A stretch of DNA of 46,224 bases from Lachnoclostridium sp. UBA5725 (GTDB lineage Bacteria; Bacillota; Clostridia; Lachnospirales; Lachnospiraceae), in NCBI GenBank assembly GCA_002419585.1, contig DIGJ01000025.1, forward strand, positions 3,095-49,318, read 5' to 3'. Of this stretch, positions 1 to 7,694 are shown one piece after another. Position 1 is the first letter of the stretch. The number at the start of each line of letters is the position of its first letter. A program made the position numbers and the translations under genes. The notes beneath the pieces are model-generated. The model had not been told where the DNA came from, ran no database searches, and saw only the letters and a list, made by a program, of their open reading frames with translations.

Positions 1-1590
1 ATTATCAATGAATGGGCGGTGTAGCTCAATATCCTCTGGACAGTTTTTGGAAAGCCCTTTTAATTCTTCAATGCTTCCGATGGAATGCATATGACCACAT
101 TCGCATTCCCAGATATTAAGTGGTGTTCCCCAATAACGGTTTCGGCTTACGCCCCAGTCCTGAATATTTTCCAGCCAGTCCCCAAAACGTCCTTTTCCGA
201 TGTTTTCCGGTATCCAGTTAATGGTGTTATTGTTGTGGATCATATCTTCCTTGACTGCTGTCATTTTAATAAACCAGGATTCTCTCGCATAGTAAATCAG
301 TGGAGTATCACATCTCCAGCAGAATGGATAGCTATGCTCAAATTTAAGGGATTTAAATAATAATTTCTTTTCTCCTAATAAACGGAACACGATTTCATCT
401 GCTTTTTTACAAAATACCCCTGCCATATCGGTACATTCTGCCTTCATCTGTCCTTTTTCATCAACCAACTGAAGGAAAGGAAGGTCATATTTACGACCAA
501 CATTCGCATCATCTTCACCAAACGCAGGTGCAATATGAACAACTCCGGTACCATCGGTAAGCGTTACATAGTTATCACAAGTAACATAAAATGCTTTTTT
601 ATTGTAAACCATGGAACGATCCCCTACATCCCCTACGGTTCCATCTGCTTTATTGAAGCCATAGTCAAAAAGTGGAAGGTACTGTGTATACTCTAAGTCT
701 TTTCCTACATAAGATTCTACGATTTCGTAAGCTCCTTCGATTACGGATAACAATGCCTCGGCTAAAATGTAGTATTCTACGCCAACTGCTGTATCTTCTT
801 CGCCTTCTTTTACAACGTCTCTTTTCTCATTTACAGAAACTTTTACTTTTACATAAGTTTCATTTGGATTCACACAAAGTGCAACGTTAGAAGGAAGGGT
901 CCATGGCGTTGTTGTCCATGCTAAAATATATTCGCCTTCTTTTCCTTTCAATGGGAATTTGGCAATTGCGGATTTTTCTTTTACATCTTTGTAACCTTGT
1001 GCTACTTCATGAGAAGAAAGTGGAGTTCCACATCTTGGGCAGTAAGGTACGATTTTGTATCCTTTATAAAGAAGCTTCTTATCCCAGATCTGCTTTAATG
1101 CCCACCATTCGGATTCGATAAAGTTGTTGTGGTAAGTTACGTACGGATCTTCCATATCTGCCCAAAAACCTACCGTTCCAGAAAAGTCTTCCCACATACC
1201 TTTGTATTTCCATACAGATTCCTTACATTTATCAATGAATGGTTCCAGACCATATTCTTCAATTTGTTCTTTTCCATCAAGACCTAACAATTTTTCCACT
1301 TCAAGCTCGACTGGAAGACCATGGGTATCCCATCCTGCTTTTCTAGGAACCATATAGCCTTTCATGGTACGATATCTTGGAATCATATCCTTAATAACAC
1401 GTGTTAGAACGTGTCCAATATGAGGTTTACCATTTGCAGTTGGTGGTCCATCATAAAAGGTATAGGTCTTTCCCTCTTTTCTATTTTCCATACTTTTTTC
1501 AAAAATTTCATTTGCTTTCCAAAAGGACTCTACTTGCTTTTCCCGGTCAACAAAATTCAGATTCGTTGATACTTTTTCATACATTGACAT
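1..1590 (-). CDS. ileS: Isoleucyl-tRNA synthetase, N-terminal part (runs off left edge)
   Basis: Charges tRNA-Ile with isoleucine in the cytoplasm. Reading the minus strand from 1590 gives an open frame to the window edge, about 530 of the roughly 1040 residues usual for this class I synthetase. The N-terminus begins MSMYEKVSTNLNFVD, and the HIGH signature appears at residues 57-60 (GKPHIGHV) just after YDGPPTANG, the classical IleRS nucleotide-binding segment. The KMSKS loop and C-terminal zinc domain lie outside the window. The ATG at 1590 is preferred over the ATG two codons later (1584) because AAAGGA sits at normal distance upstream. A T-box leader precedes it, so charging of tRNA-Ile should control expression. 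Family assignment is very secure. Confidence 0.96.
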   Translation of the reverse strand, partial: MSMYEKVSTNLNFVDREKQVESFWKANEIFEKSMENRKEGKTYTFYDGPPTANGKPHIGHVLTRVIKDMIPRYRTMKGYMVPRKAGWDTHGLPVELEVEKLLGLDGKEQIEEYGLEPFIDKCKESVWKYKGMWEDFSGTVGFWADMEDPYVTYHNNFIESEWWALKQIWDKKLLYKGYKIVPYCPRCGTPLSSHEVAQGYKDVKEKSAIAKFPLKGKEGEYILAWTTTPWTLPSNVALCVNPNETYVKVKVSVNEKRDVVKEGEEDTAVGVEYYILAEALLSVIEGAYEIVESYVGKDLEYTQYLPLFDYGFNKADGTVGDVGDRSMVYNKKAFYVTCDNYVTLTDGTGVVHIAPAFGEDDANVGRKYDLPFLQLVDEKGQMKAECTDMAGVFCKKADEIVFRLLGEKKLLFKSLKFEHSYPFCWRCDTPLIYYARESWFIKMTAVKEDMIHNNNTINWIPENIGKGRFGDWLENIQDWGVSRNRYWGTPLNIWECECGHMHSIGSIEELKGLSKNCPEDIELHRPFIDN

Positions 1591-1723
1591 GATTTATTTT
1601 CCTTTCTTTTTTTATAAGTCTTCTTCCTGCTTTTTGTGGCAAGACAATGGATGTACGCTTCATCCCATTCATTCGACGTGCGCATTCTTCTTGAATTGCT
1701 TTGCACGTCTCATTGCCATCACG

Positions 1724-1965
1724 ATAAAAGGCTCCCATCCTAAACAGGATGAGAGCCAAAGCTTTCATTAAACCACCCGTACAATAATACAGTCTCCATA
1801 TAACGGTGGATACCGGCGGGGCCTACTAGTTGATACTTTTGACCTGCAACTTGGGAGTGATATTCAACTTATCATACTCAGACCGGGTTTCCACTATCTC
1901 CGGCTCACTCTGCTTTTCTAAACAAGTCTACTGTCTCCGTCTATGTCTTTTTCATATACGTTAAT
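1724..1965 (-). ncRNA. T-box leader of ileS with terminator
   Basis: Between a promoter near 1973-2000 and ileS, the minus strand carries a T-box-like leader. Seen: a stem I region with GAATATCACTC near its specifier loop, suggesting an ATC (Ile) specifier; GGGTGGTTTAAT at about 1767-1779, whose UGGU can pair with the ACCA end of tRNA-Ile; and a terminator with arms 1747-1757 and 1730-1740 followed by TTTTAT. The usual ACCGCG after GGTGG is missing (TTTAATG instead), so the antiterminator is divergent. About 130 nt lie between the terminator and the ileS start, including a hairpin with arms 1675-1681 and 1703-1709. Uncharged tRNA-Ile is expected to promote readthrough. Confidence 0.78.
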
Positions 1966-1972
1966 TATGAAT

Positions 1973-2000
1973 ATAGTATATATTTTAGCACTTGTCAACT
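1973..2000 (-). promoter_or_regulatory. Promoter of the ileS leader
   Basis: The minus strand has a perfect -35 hexamer TTGACA (1995-2000) followed by a TA-rich -10 region; TACTAT (1973-1978) is at 16 nt and TATATT (1970-1975) at 19 nt. The exact -10 is uncertain but a sigma-A type promoter here fits the start of the T-box leader. Confidence 0.65.
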
Positions 2001-2029
2001 TTTTAATGCTTTGATATTTATATTTTTAT

Positions 2030-3760
2030 TTATCCTTTTATGACCGCATACCCTTCATCCTTTAAGTTAATTTTGATATTCCCCACTTGTGTGCCATTAG
2101 AATAAGTAAATGTATTATTACGTTTTGTAAAACCATCCGGAAAATCTTCAATCAGCCACTGCTCACCCCTCTTTATGGTAACGTTACAGTTTTTATATCC
2201 ATTATCAGATTGCAAATCCAAATAACAATTGGAAGAAACAATAGCGTTTAAGCCTCCTGTAAATTGATTCGGAATGATATAAGATATTGAAGAATTATAC
2301 ACATCTGCATTGATGTTCCCAACATCTTGGAACACACCATTAAAATTAGCAGTAGCTGTTTTAACCTGCAAATTTATATCCCCATAAATGATATTGGGAA
2401 CATACATAACTGCAGATGAGTATACCGACTCTTTCCCAGTGTAAGAGATGTGTATCTTCGAGTTGCCGCTTTCCTTTTCAACAGAAACCTTGTATAAGGT
2501 GCTGTTGTAATCTATAGCTATTTCTTTATCTTCTGTAGTAATCAAATCAACAGCCGCATTGTTATCGATTATAATATCGACATTAGGGCTATCAACAAAC
2601 GCTAAAATATCTGTTTTTGCCGTTTTATCTCTAGGATAAGCTTTGTCATCCAGTTTCCATGGTTTGTAATCGAGTTTCTCATTACCATCTTCAAAAGAGC
2701 TATTATCTAATTTTTCAATGGTCCCAACAGTATATGCACCCGCTAAAGTAGCTCCAGCTAAAAACATAGAACTTAACAATATGGATATAAAAATTATTAT
2801 TTTTGATTTTCTTCTAAAACTCAAAATAGAACCCAACCTTTCTTTTAACAGTTTCGTATTCTCACTTAATGTTATTGATACAATAGAATCACTGTATGTG
2901 CCTTCCGTCTTTATGGTTGCCACTAGCGTATCCCCATACTGTATTCGGCCTTTTTCATCCAAGCCTTTAAGTATAACTTCATCGCAGGACAACTCACAAT
3001 TCTTATTAATTTCACGATTTATAATATAAATGAGAGGATTATACCAATGTAGGCATACAGTAATTTGTATAAGCCATTTATAGAAAATATCCATTCTCTT
3101 ATAGTGAATCAACTCATGTAAAAAAACATGATACAGTTCGCCATCATCCAGTTCCAGTTTGGGGATAATGATGACGGGACAAAAAATACCAACGAGCATT
3201 GGTGATGCTACCAGCTGGTTAACGTAAATTGGCAAAGGTTTTTTTATTCCTACTTCCGTTATTACTTTCTTATATACTCTTAAAAACCTTTCCTCCTCAA
3301 TCCTGTGTGTTCCCGCTTTAACATAACGAATAAAACTATGATAGCTTGTTACCTTTCTAACAAAAAACAAAACAGCAACACCGAGCCACAGCAACCAAAT
3401 ACTGCTTTTTATATCATTCCAATAATTCGATGACGACTCTGAAAAAATAGCATTGTCAGTATTTTGTGAAACAACTCTCTCTGAAAAATTATCCGTTTGA
3501 GCTTGAATTTGTTCCTTCTCCACTAATGCAGTCGAATATACAGTGTTATTATCCAAATAATAAAACAAACTGCCGACCACACTAGTCTCAGGTGTGAATG
3601 GTATTAAAAATCGTAGTATTATGATCAGCCAAATATAATATTGGCATCGTTTACTCAATCTATTTTTTATTAGCGGTTTTATTAAAAACAACACAAGAGC
3701 AAGAATTGACCCTGAAACAGACAACGAAAAAAATATTTTAAATATCACATTCATTTGCAT
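2030..3760 (-). CDS. BlaR1/MecR1-like M56 membrane metalloprotease with DUF4097-like C-terminus
   Basis: A 576-residue membrane protein of peptidase family M56. Membrane segments are visible at about residues 8-28, 41-56, 119-135 and 315-335. The zinc motif HELIH is at 215-219, followed by YKRMD and, further on, the ELSCDE segment typical of BlaR1/MecR1 proteases. The part after residue 345 does not show the penicillin-binding SxxK sensor domain of BlaR1; it looks like a DUF4097-type beta-strand repeat region (short Asp/Asn-rich strands such as SPNVDIIIDNN). In the family, signal binding outside triggers the protease, which inactivates the cognate BlaI repressor. Its start overlaps the upstream blaI-like gene by 23 bp, so the two are co-transcribed. 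ATG 3754 is an alternative start. The signal is unknown; cell-envelope stress is an inference. Confidence 0.88.
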   Translation of the reverse strand: MQMNVIFKIFFSLSVSGSILALVLFLIKPLIKNRLSKRCQYYIWLIIILRFLIPFTPETSVVGSLFYYLDNNTVYSTALVEKEQIQAQTDNFSERVVSQNTDNAIFSESSSNYWNDIKSSIWLLWLGVAVLFFVRKVTSYHSFIRYVKAGTHRIEEERFLRVYKKVITEVGIKKPLPIYVNQLVASPMLVGIFCPVIIIPKLELDDGELYHVFLHELIHYKRMDIFYKWLIQITVCLHWYNPLIYIINREINKNCELSCDEVILKGLDEKGRIQYGDTLVATIKTEGTYSDSIVSITLSENTKLLKERLGSILSFRRKSKIIIFISILLSSMFLAGATLAGAYTVGTIEKLDNSSFEDGNEKLDYKPWKLDDKAYPRDKTAKTDILAFVDSPNVDIIIDNNAAVDLITTEDKEIAIDYNSTLYKVSVEKESGNSKIHISYTGKESVYSSAVMYVPNIIYGDINLQVKTATANFNGVFQDVGNINADVYNSSISYIIPNQFTGGLNAIVSSNCYLDLQSDNGYKNCNVTIKRGEQWLIEDFPDGFTKRNNTFTYSNGTQVGNIKINLKDEGYAVIKG

Positions 3761-4133
3761 TCTTCCCCTTATTCCAAAATTCTCTTACATCTTCTAACTC
3801 CTCCGGGGTTAAAACATCGGGACTTAACATGGTAGAAATTAGATGTTTCACATCCCCCTTAAAAATCTTATGCAGAAACTCCTTTGTACGAGCCTCTATA
3901 AACTCAGTTTCCGAAATGGCGGGACTGTAATAGTAAACATCCTTTTTTTCTTGAAGTAATACCCCTTTTCCAACCAATCTTCCAATTAATGTACGAATAG
4001 TTGAAGTATCCCATCCACCTTCACAACCTAATACAGCGCGTATCTCAGTATAGGTTGATGGAGACGTTTTAGACCAAATGACCTTCATCACTTCAAGCTC
4101 CGCATCCGATATTTTCTCTATATTGTTTGCCAT
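3738..4133 (-). CDS. BlaI/MecI-family transcriptional repressor
   Basis: A 131-residue winged-helix repressor. The sequence ISDAELEVMKVIWSKTSPSTYTEI and the following TSTIRTLIGRLVGKGVL match the BlaI DNA-binding domain; the C-terminal part (about residues 75-131) is the dimerisation helix region that carries the protease site in the family. The ATG at 4133 is chosen over an upstream in-frame start because GGGAGG precedes it at proper distance and the extra N-terminal 24 residues do not resemble the family. The gene overlaps the M56 protease gene downstream. It should repress its own promoter through the palindromic site at 4151-4195, and be relieved by the protease. Confidence 0.93.
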   Translation of the reverse strand: MANNIEKISDAELEVMKVIWSKTSPSTYTEIRAVLGCEGGWDTSTIRTLIGRLVGKGVLLQEKKDVYYYSPAISETEFIEARTKEFLHKIFKGDVKHLISTMLSPDVLTPEELEDVREFWNKGKNANECDI

Positions 4134-4150
4134 GAACCAACCTCCCTTTT

Positions 4151-4205
4151 CATGCGACAATTGTAACTCAATTACAACGTTACATCTGTCGCATGAATTT
4201 GTCAA
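4151..4205 (-). promoter_or_regulatory. Promoter and palindromic operator of the blaI/blaR-like operon
   Basis: On the minus strand TTGACA (4200-4205) is followed after 17 nt by TAACGT (4177-4182). A perfect 9-bp inverted repeat, CATGCGACA (4151-4159) and TGTCGCATG (4187-4195), spans the promoter; inside it are TTGTAA N5 TTACAA (4161-4177) and ACAATTGT (4157-4164), reminiscent of TACA/TGTA half-sites in BlaI operators. The position over -35/-10 and the start site is what a repressor operator should show. Which palindrome is bound cannot be decided from sequence. Confidence 0.75.
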
Positions 4206-4281
4206 GTATTAATTTTGTTATCACATCCTATACTTCCACATCATTTGCATATTTTTGATTCCCAGTTCTTTTTTAAGTAAC

Positions 4282-4310
4282 TTGACAATCCTTTTATTTC
4301 GTAGCAATAT
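4282..4310 (+). promoter_or_regulatory. Putative pncB promoter
   Basis: TTGACA at 4282-4287, 17 nt spacer, then CAATAT at 4305-4310, about 60 nt before the pncB start. The -35 is perfect and the -10 moderate. Confidence 0.5.
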
Positions 4311-4368
4311 ATAGCAAAAGAATACTTAAAGTAAATTTACAAATGCCAGATATATTAAGGAGGACTTT

Positions 4369-5826
4369 ATGACTGAGAACCTTACCCTGTTAACTGATTT
4401 TTACGAGTTAACCATGATGCAGGGATATTTTAAAAATAACGTACAGGAACGTGTCATTTTCGATGCTTTCTACCGTACCAATCCATCCGGTGGTGGTTAT
4501 GCAATCTGTGCCGGTCTGGATCAGGTAATTGAATACATCAAAGGGCTTCATTTTGACTATGATGACATTTCCTATCTTAGAAGTCTTAATGTCTTTGACG
4601 AAGATTTTCTTGATTACCTTGCTGGTTTTCATTTCACTGGAGATATTTACGCGGTTCCGGAAGGTAGCGTTGTCTTTCCTATGGAACCACTTGTTAAAGT
4701 AATTGCTCCAATCATGGAGGCACAGTTAGTAGAAACAGCTATTTTAAATATTATCAATCACCAAAGTTTAATTGCAACAAAGGCTTCCCGTGTCTGCTTT
4801 GCTGCCAGAGGTGATGGAGTCATGGAATTTGGTCTTCGCCGTGCACAAGGACCAGATGCTGGAACACTTGGTGCAAGAGCTGCTGTGATTGGTGGTTGTA
4901 TTGGTACCAGCAACGTACTATGTGCAAAGAAATTTTCGGTACCTGCACTTGGTACACATGCACATAGCTGGATTATGAGTTTTGAAGATGAATTGACGGC
5001 ATTTCGGCGTTATGCGCAGCTTTACCCAAGCAACACAACGTTATTGGTTGATACGTATGATACGATACGTTCTGGTGTCCCAAATGCAATTAAGGTATTT
5101 CATGAGTTAAAAGAAGCCGGAAAAATGCCTCAAATCTATGGTATCCGATTAGACAGTGGTGACTTGGCTTATCTTTCAAAAATAGCACGTAAAATGCTGG
5201 ATGCGGCAGGATTTACAGACGCAATGATTGTAGCTTCCAGTGACTTGGATGAATATTTGATTGATTCTTTGAAAACACAAGGTGCTGCCATTAATTCATG
5301 GGGTGTTGGTACAAACTTAATTACTTCCAAGGATTGCCCTGCTTTTGGGGGTGTTTATAAGTTGGCTGCCATTGAAAAAAATGGAACGTTTCTACCAAAG
5401 ATTAAATTATCGGATAATACTTGGAAAATAACAAATCCAGGGAACAAAACCATTCACCGCATATACGATAAGAGCACAGGAAAAATCAAGGCGGACTTGA
5501 TTTCCCTTGTGGACGAAGAATTTTGTGAAAACGAGCGACTGAAACTTTTTGATCCAGTAGAAACTTGGAAAAAACTGTATCTTGAACCAAATACTTATAC
5601 GATGAAAGAAATATTAATTCCAATTTTCCAGAATGGACAATGCGTCTATGAATCACCAAGCGTTATGGATATTCGGAACAACTGCAAGGCAGAGCTTGCT
5701 ACTCTTTGGGATGAAACAAAACGCTTAATTAACCCACATGAAGTATATGTTGATTTATCGGATAAATTGTGGCATATAAAGACACAATTATTGGATAGTT
5801 ATAATAGTAATTCGGTTAACGAATAA
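4369..5826 (+). CDS. pncB: Nicotinate phosphoribosyltransferase
   Basis: Converts nicotinate and PRPP, with ATP hydrolysis, to nicotinate mononucleotide, the entry step of the Preiss-Handler NAD salvage route, in the cytosol. The 485-residue length is normal. The N-terminal LTDFYELTMMQGYF and the motif GTHAHSW (residues 195-201, containing the conserved histidine region) are hallmarks; RLDSGDLAYLS further on is also typical of the family. AAGGAGG lies 7 nt before the ATG. It stands alone between the blaI-like promoter region and a carboxypeptidase gene on the same strand. Confidence 0.95.
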   Translation: MTENLTLLTDFYELTMMQGYFKNNVQERVIFDAFYRTNPSGGGYAICAGLDQVIEYIKGLHFDYDDISYLRSLNVFDEDFLDYLAGFHFTGDIYAVPEGSVVFPMEPLVKVIAPIMEAQLVETAILNIINHQSLIATKASRVCFAARGDGVMEFGLRRAQGPDAGTLGARAAVIGGCIGTSNVLCAKKFSVPALGTHAHSWIMSFEDELTAFRRYAQLYPSNTTLLVDTYDTIRSGVPNAIKVFHELKEAGKMPQIYGIRLDSGDLAYLSKIARKMLDAAGFTDAMIVASSDLDEYLIDSLKTQGAAINSWGVGTNLITSKDCPAFGGVYKLAAIEKNGTFLPKIKLSDNTWKITNPGNKTIHRIYDKSTGKIKADLISLVDEEFCENERLKLFDPVETWKKLYLEPNTYTMKEILIPIFQNGQCVYESPSVMDIRNNCKAELATLWDETKRLINPHEVYVDLSDKLWHIKTQLLDSYNSNSVNE

Positions 5827-5960
5827 GGAATAAAATGCCATAATGTATAGAAGAAATCACTTTCAACTATATATTGTGGTGTTTTTTTGCTCTTATTTTA
5901 CAAATTATACATATTTTTTCTATTTTTCGTCAAATTTCTCTAGCATTTCTTTCTATATAT

Positions 5961-5968
5961 GGTATAAT
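5961..5968 (+). promoter_or_regulatory. Extended -10 element before the carboxypeptidase gene
   Basis: TGG followed by a perfect TATAAT (5963-5968) lies about 45 nt before the start codon at 6014. No good -35 is visible, which is common with an extended -10. Confidence 0.4.
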
Positions 5969-6013
5969 TATCATAATTACCAGCCATATATAGTTTAGAC
6001 GAGGGGTCGTTCT

Positions 6014-6874
6014 ATGAAAAAATCTATTTTAGCGGTAGCATCAATTTTAATTATCTGTTTTGTTACATACAGTTTTTTTACAACTCCAAAAACCCAAGCG
6101 AGTAACAGTCCTTACGAAAATGAATATTATTATAATGAGGACCAATTGGGAGATAATTATTCGATGATTGATGCAAGCGGCTCAAATACAACGAATGAAA
6201 AAACAACTACATATATTGATACCAAACCTTCTAGTTTGACCGTGCTAGTGAACAAAGAATACGGTCTACCTTCTGACTATATTCCACAAGATTTAGAGAT
6301 TCCTGTCATTACCTTTAGTTTCCCTGGATATAGCGAAAAAAAACTAATGCGAAAAGACGCATGTGAGGCACTCGTTCGCCTAGTTAACGCCGCCAAGGAT
6401 GAAGGTTTAGACATCTACGGTGTTTCTGGCTATCGTTCTTATGACAGACAGTTAAGCATCTATACGAAGAATATTCAAAAAAACGGCGTAGAGCAAACCA
6501 ACCTTTATTCTGCAAAAGCAGGGCACAGTGAACACCAATCCGGGCTTGCTATGGATGTTTCCACACAATCCATTCACAATCGTTTGGATGAAACATTTGC
6601 TGCTACACCGGAAGGTAAATTCATTGCAAACCACGCGTATGAATATGGCTTTATTTTACGCTATCCAAAAGATAAAAGCGAAATTACCGGATATGCATAT
6701 GAACCTTGGCATATTCGCTATGTTGGTACGCAATTAGCAAGTTATTTATACGAAAATAATCTTTGTCTCGAAGAGTACTATAATTACTCACCAAGTGATA
6801 CCGTTTCCAATGATACTGCCTACGGAACCGCTATTGATGTCGAGGAGCATGTAGATTACAACGAAGAAAATTAA
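6014..6874 (+). CDS. VanY-like D-alanyl-D-alanine carboxypeptidase (peptidase M15B)
   Basis: A 286-residue exported zinc peptidase that should remove terminal D-Ala from peptidoglycan stem peptides. Residues 1-22 form a signal anchor or signal peptide (MKKSILAVASILIICFVTYS), followed by a low-complexity linker to about residue 75. The catalytic domain has SGYRSYDRQ (138-146), GHSEHQSGLAMDVS (170-183, supplying His174 and Asp181) and EPWHIRYVG (230-238, His233), the three M15B zinc and active-site motifs. A strong terminator follows directly. The neighbouring ddl and murI genes are also peptidoglycan D-amino acid genes, which fits the function, but a promoter separates them. Confidence 0.93.
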   Translation: MKKSILAVASILIICFVTYSFFTTPKTQASNSPYENEYYYNEDQLGDNYSMIDASGSNTTNEKTTTYIDTKPSSLTVLVNKEYGLPSDYIPQDLEIPVITFSFPGYSEKKLMRKDACEALVRLVNAAKDEGLDIYGVSGYRSYDRQLSIYTKNIQKNGVEQTNLYSAKAGHSEHQSGLAMDVSTQSIHNRLDETFAATPEGKFIANHAYEYGFILRYPKDKSEITGYAYEPWHIRYVGTQLASYLYENNLCLEEYYNYSPSDTVSNDTAYGTAIDVEEHVDYNEEN

Positions 6875-6879
6875 AAACA

Positions 6880-6928
6880 CTGTCTGCAAACAGAATGATC
6901 ATTCCTTTGCAGACAGTTTATTTTTTTT
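6880..6928 (+). terminator. Intrinsic terminator after the carboxypeptidase gene
   Basis: Perfect 11-bp stem CTGTCTGCAAA (6880-6890) / TTTGCAGACAG (6906-6916), followed by a T-rich run to 6928. The loop itself holds the 12-bp palindrome GAATGATCATTC. Confidence 0.9.
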
Positions 6929-6930
6929 CG

Positions 6931-6958
6931 GTATAAACAAATAAAACCTGGTAATACT
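6931..6958 (+). promoter_or_regulatory. Candidate sigma-F promoter of spoIIR
   Basis: GTATA (6931-6935), 14 nt, then GGTAATACT (6950-6958) agrees with the forespore sigma-F pattern GYATA / GGnnAnAnT. The spacing is about one nucleotide short of the usual 15. spoIIR is a sigma-F regulon gene in known spore formers, which supports the call. The palindrome TCAAGCGCTTGA follows at 6966-6977, near the expected start site. Confidence 0.6.
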
Positions 6959-7015
6959 TTCCATATCAAGCGCTTGAGAAAAAATTATAAAACAATCTGA
7001 TTTGGAGGTTTACAT

Positions 7016-7642
7016 ATGAATTCAAATTTTCTTATTTATTTTACTTGTCTGTTTCTACTTGTTATGAGTCCAAATATGGAGCAAAAAGCAGTTTCAAGTG
7101 ATGGGCAGGAGCACATTGCCAGTGAAATCATCCGACTACATGTTATTGCAAACAGTGATACAAAAGAAGACCAAGATCTTAAAATTTTAGTAAAAAATGA
7201 AATCGTTTCTTATTTAAGGGAAAAAATGGATGGAACGCAGTCCATTGAAGAAGCTCGTGAAATCATTCAAAACAACTTACCGGAAATTGAAGAAATTGCA
7301 GCAAATAAGATGGCAATAGAAGGATATTCTTATGACGCCAAAGCTAGTCTGACATATTGTGATTTTCCTATAAAACAGTACGGTGATCTAACGTTTCCAG
7401 CAGGAAGATATGAAGCGCTACGGGTACAGCTTGGTACGAGCGAAGGGAAAAACTGGTGGTGTGTTATGTATCCTTCTCTTTGCTATGTAGACGAAACCCG
7501 TCAGGAAATAACCGAAGAAAACAAAGAACAATTTAAAAAAATTCTGACCAAAGAAGAGTACGAAAGCCTACTCTCCTCCGACACAAATAAGGTATTTTAC
7601 AAATCAAAACTAAAGGAGTTGTTTGATAAGGTTATTGATTAA
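7016..7642 (+). CDS. spoIIR: Stage II sporulation protein R
   Basis: The secreted forespore signal that triggers SpoIIGA to process pro-sigma-E in the mother cell. The 208-residue protein has a short N-terminal hydrophobic segment (residues 4-18, FLIYFTCLFLLVMS) for export, then the family core: IIRLHVIANSDTKEDQDLK and the WWCVMYPSLCYVD motif near residues 140-152. Length and motifs match SpoIIR. GGAGG lies 8 nt before the ATG, and a sigma-F-like promoter lies at 6931-6958. It may be co-transcribed with the ddl-murI genes that follow after 52 nt. Confidence 0.94.
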   Translation: MNSNFLIYFTCLFLLVMSPNMEQKAVSSDGQEHIASEIIRLHVIANSDTKEDQDLKILVKNEIVSYLREKMDGTQSIEEAREIIQNNLPEIEEIAANKMAIEGYSYDAKASLTYCDFPIKQYGDLTFPAGRYEALRVQLGTSEGKNWWCVMYPSLCYVDETRQEITEENKEQFKKILTKEEYESLLSSDTNKVFYKSKLKELFDKVID

Positions 7643-7694
7643 TTTCCAATTAAAGAGTAAAATGTAGTAACAAAAAAGAAAGGACATGATAACG

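Noticed and set aside
1577..1768. 63-residue open frame on the minus strand in the ileS leader
   Set aside because: It starts inside the T-box antiterminator/terminator, has no ribosome binding site and runs into ileS out of frame; no protein-like composition.
1795..1822. Plus-strand GGTGGATACCGGCG resembling a T-box core
   Set aside because: It is in the wrong orientation for any gene and lies within the minus-strand ileS leader; no terminator or gene follows on the plus strand.
2718..3029. 103-residue plus-strand open frame inside the M56 protease gene
   Set aside because: Antisense shadow of a well-supported gene; no ribosome binding site or family features.
5850..5895. Weak hairpin with T-run after pncB
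   Set aside because: Only a 4-5 bp stem (ATCAC / GTGGT) can be drawn around a long loop; too weak to call a terminator even though seven Ts follow.
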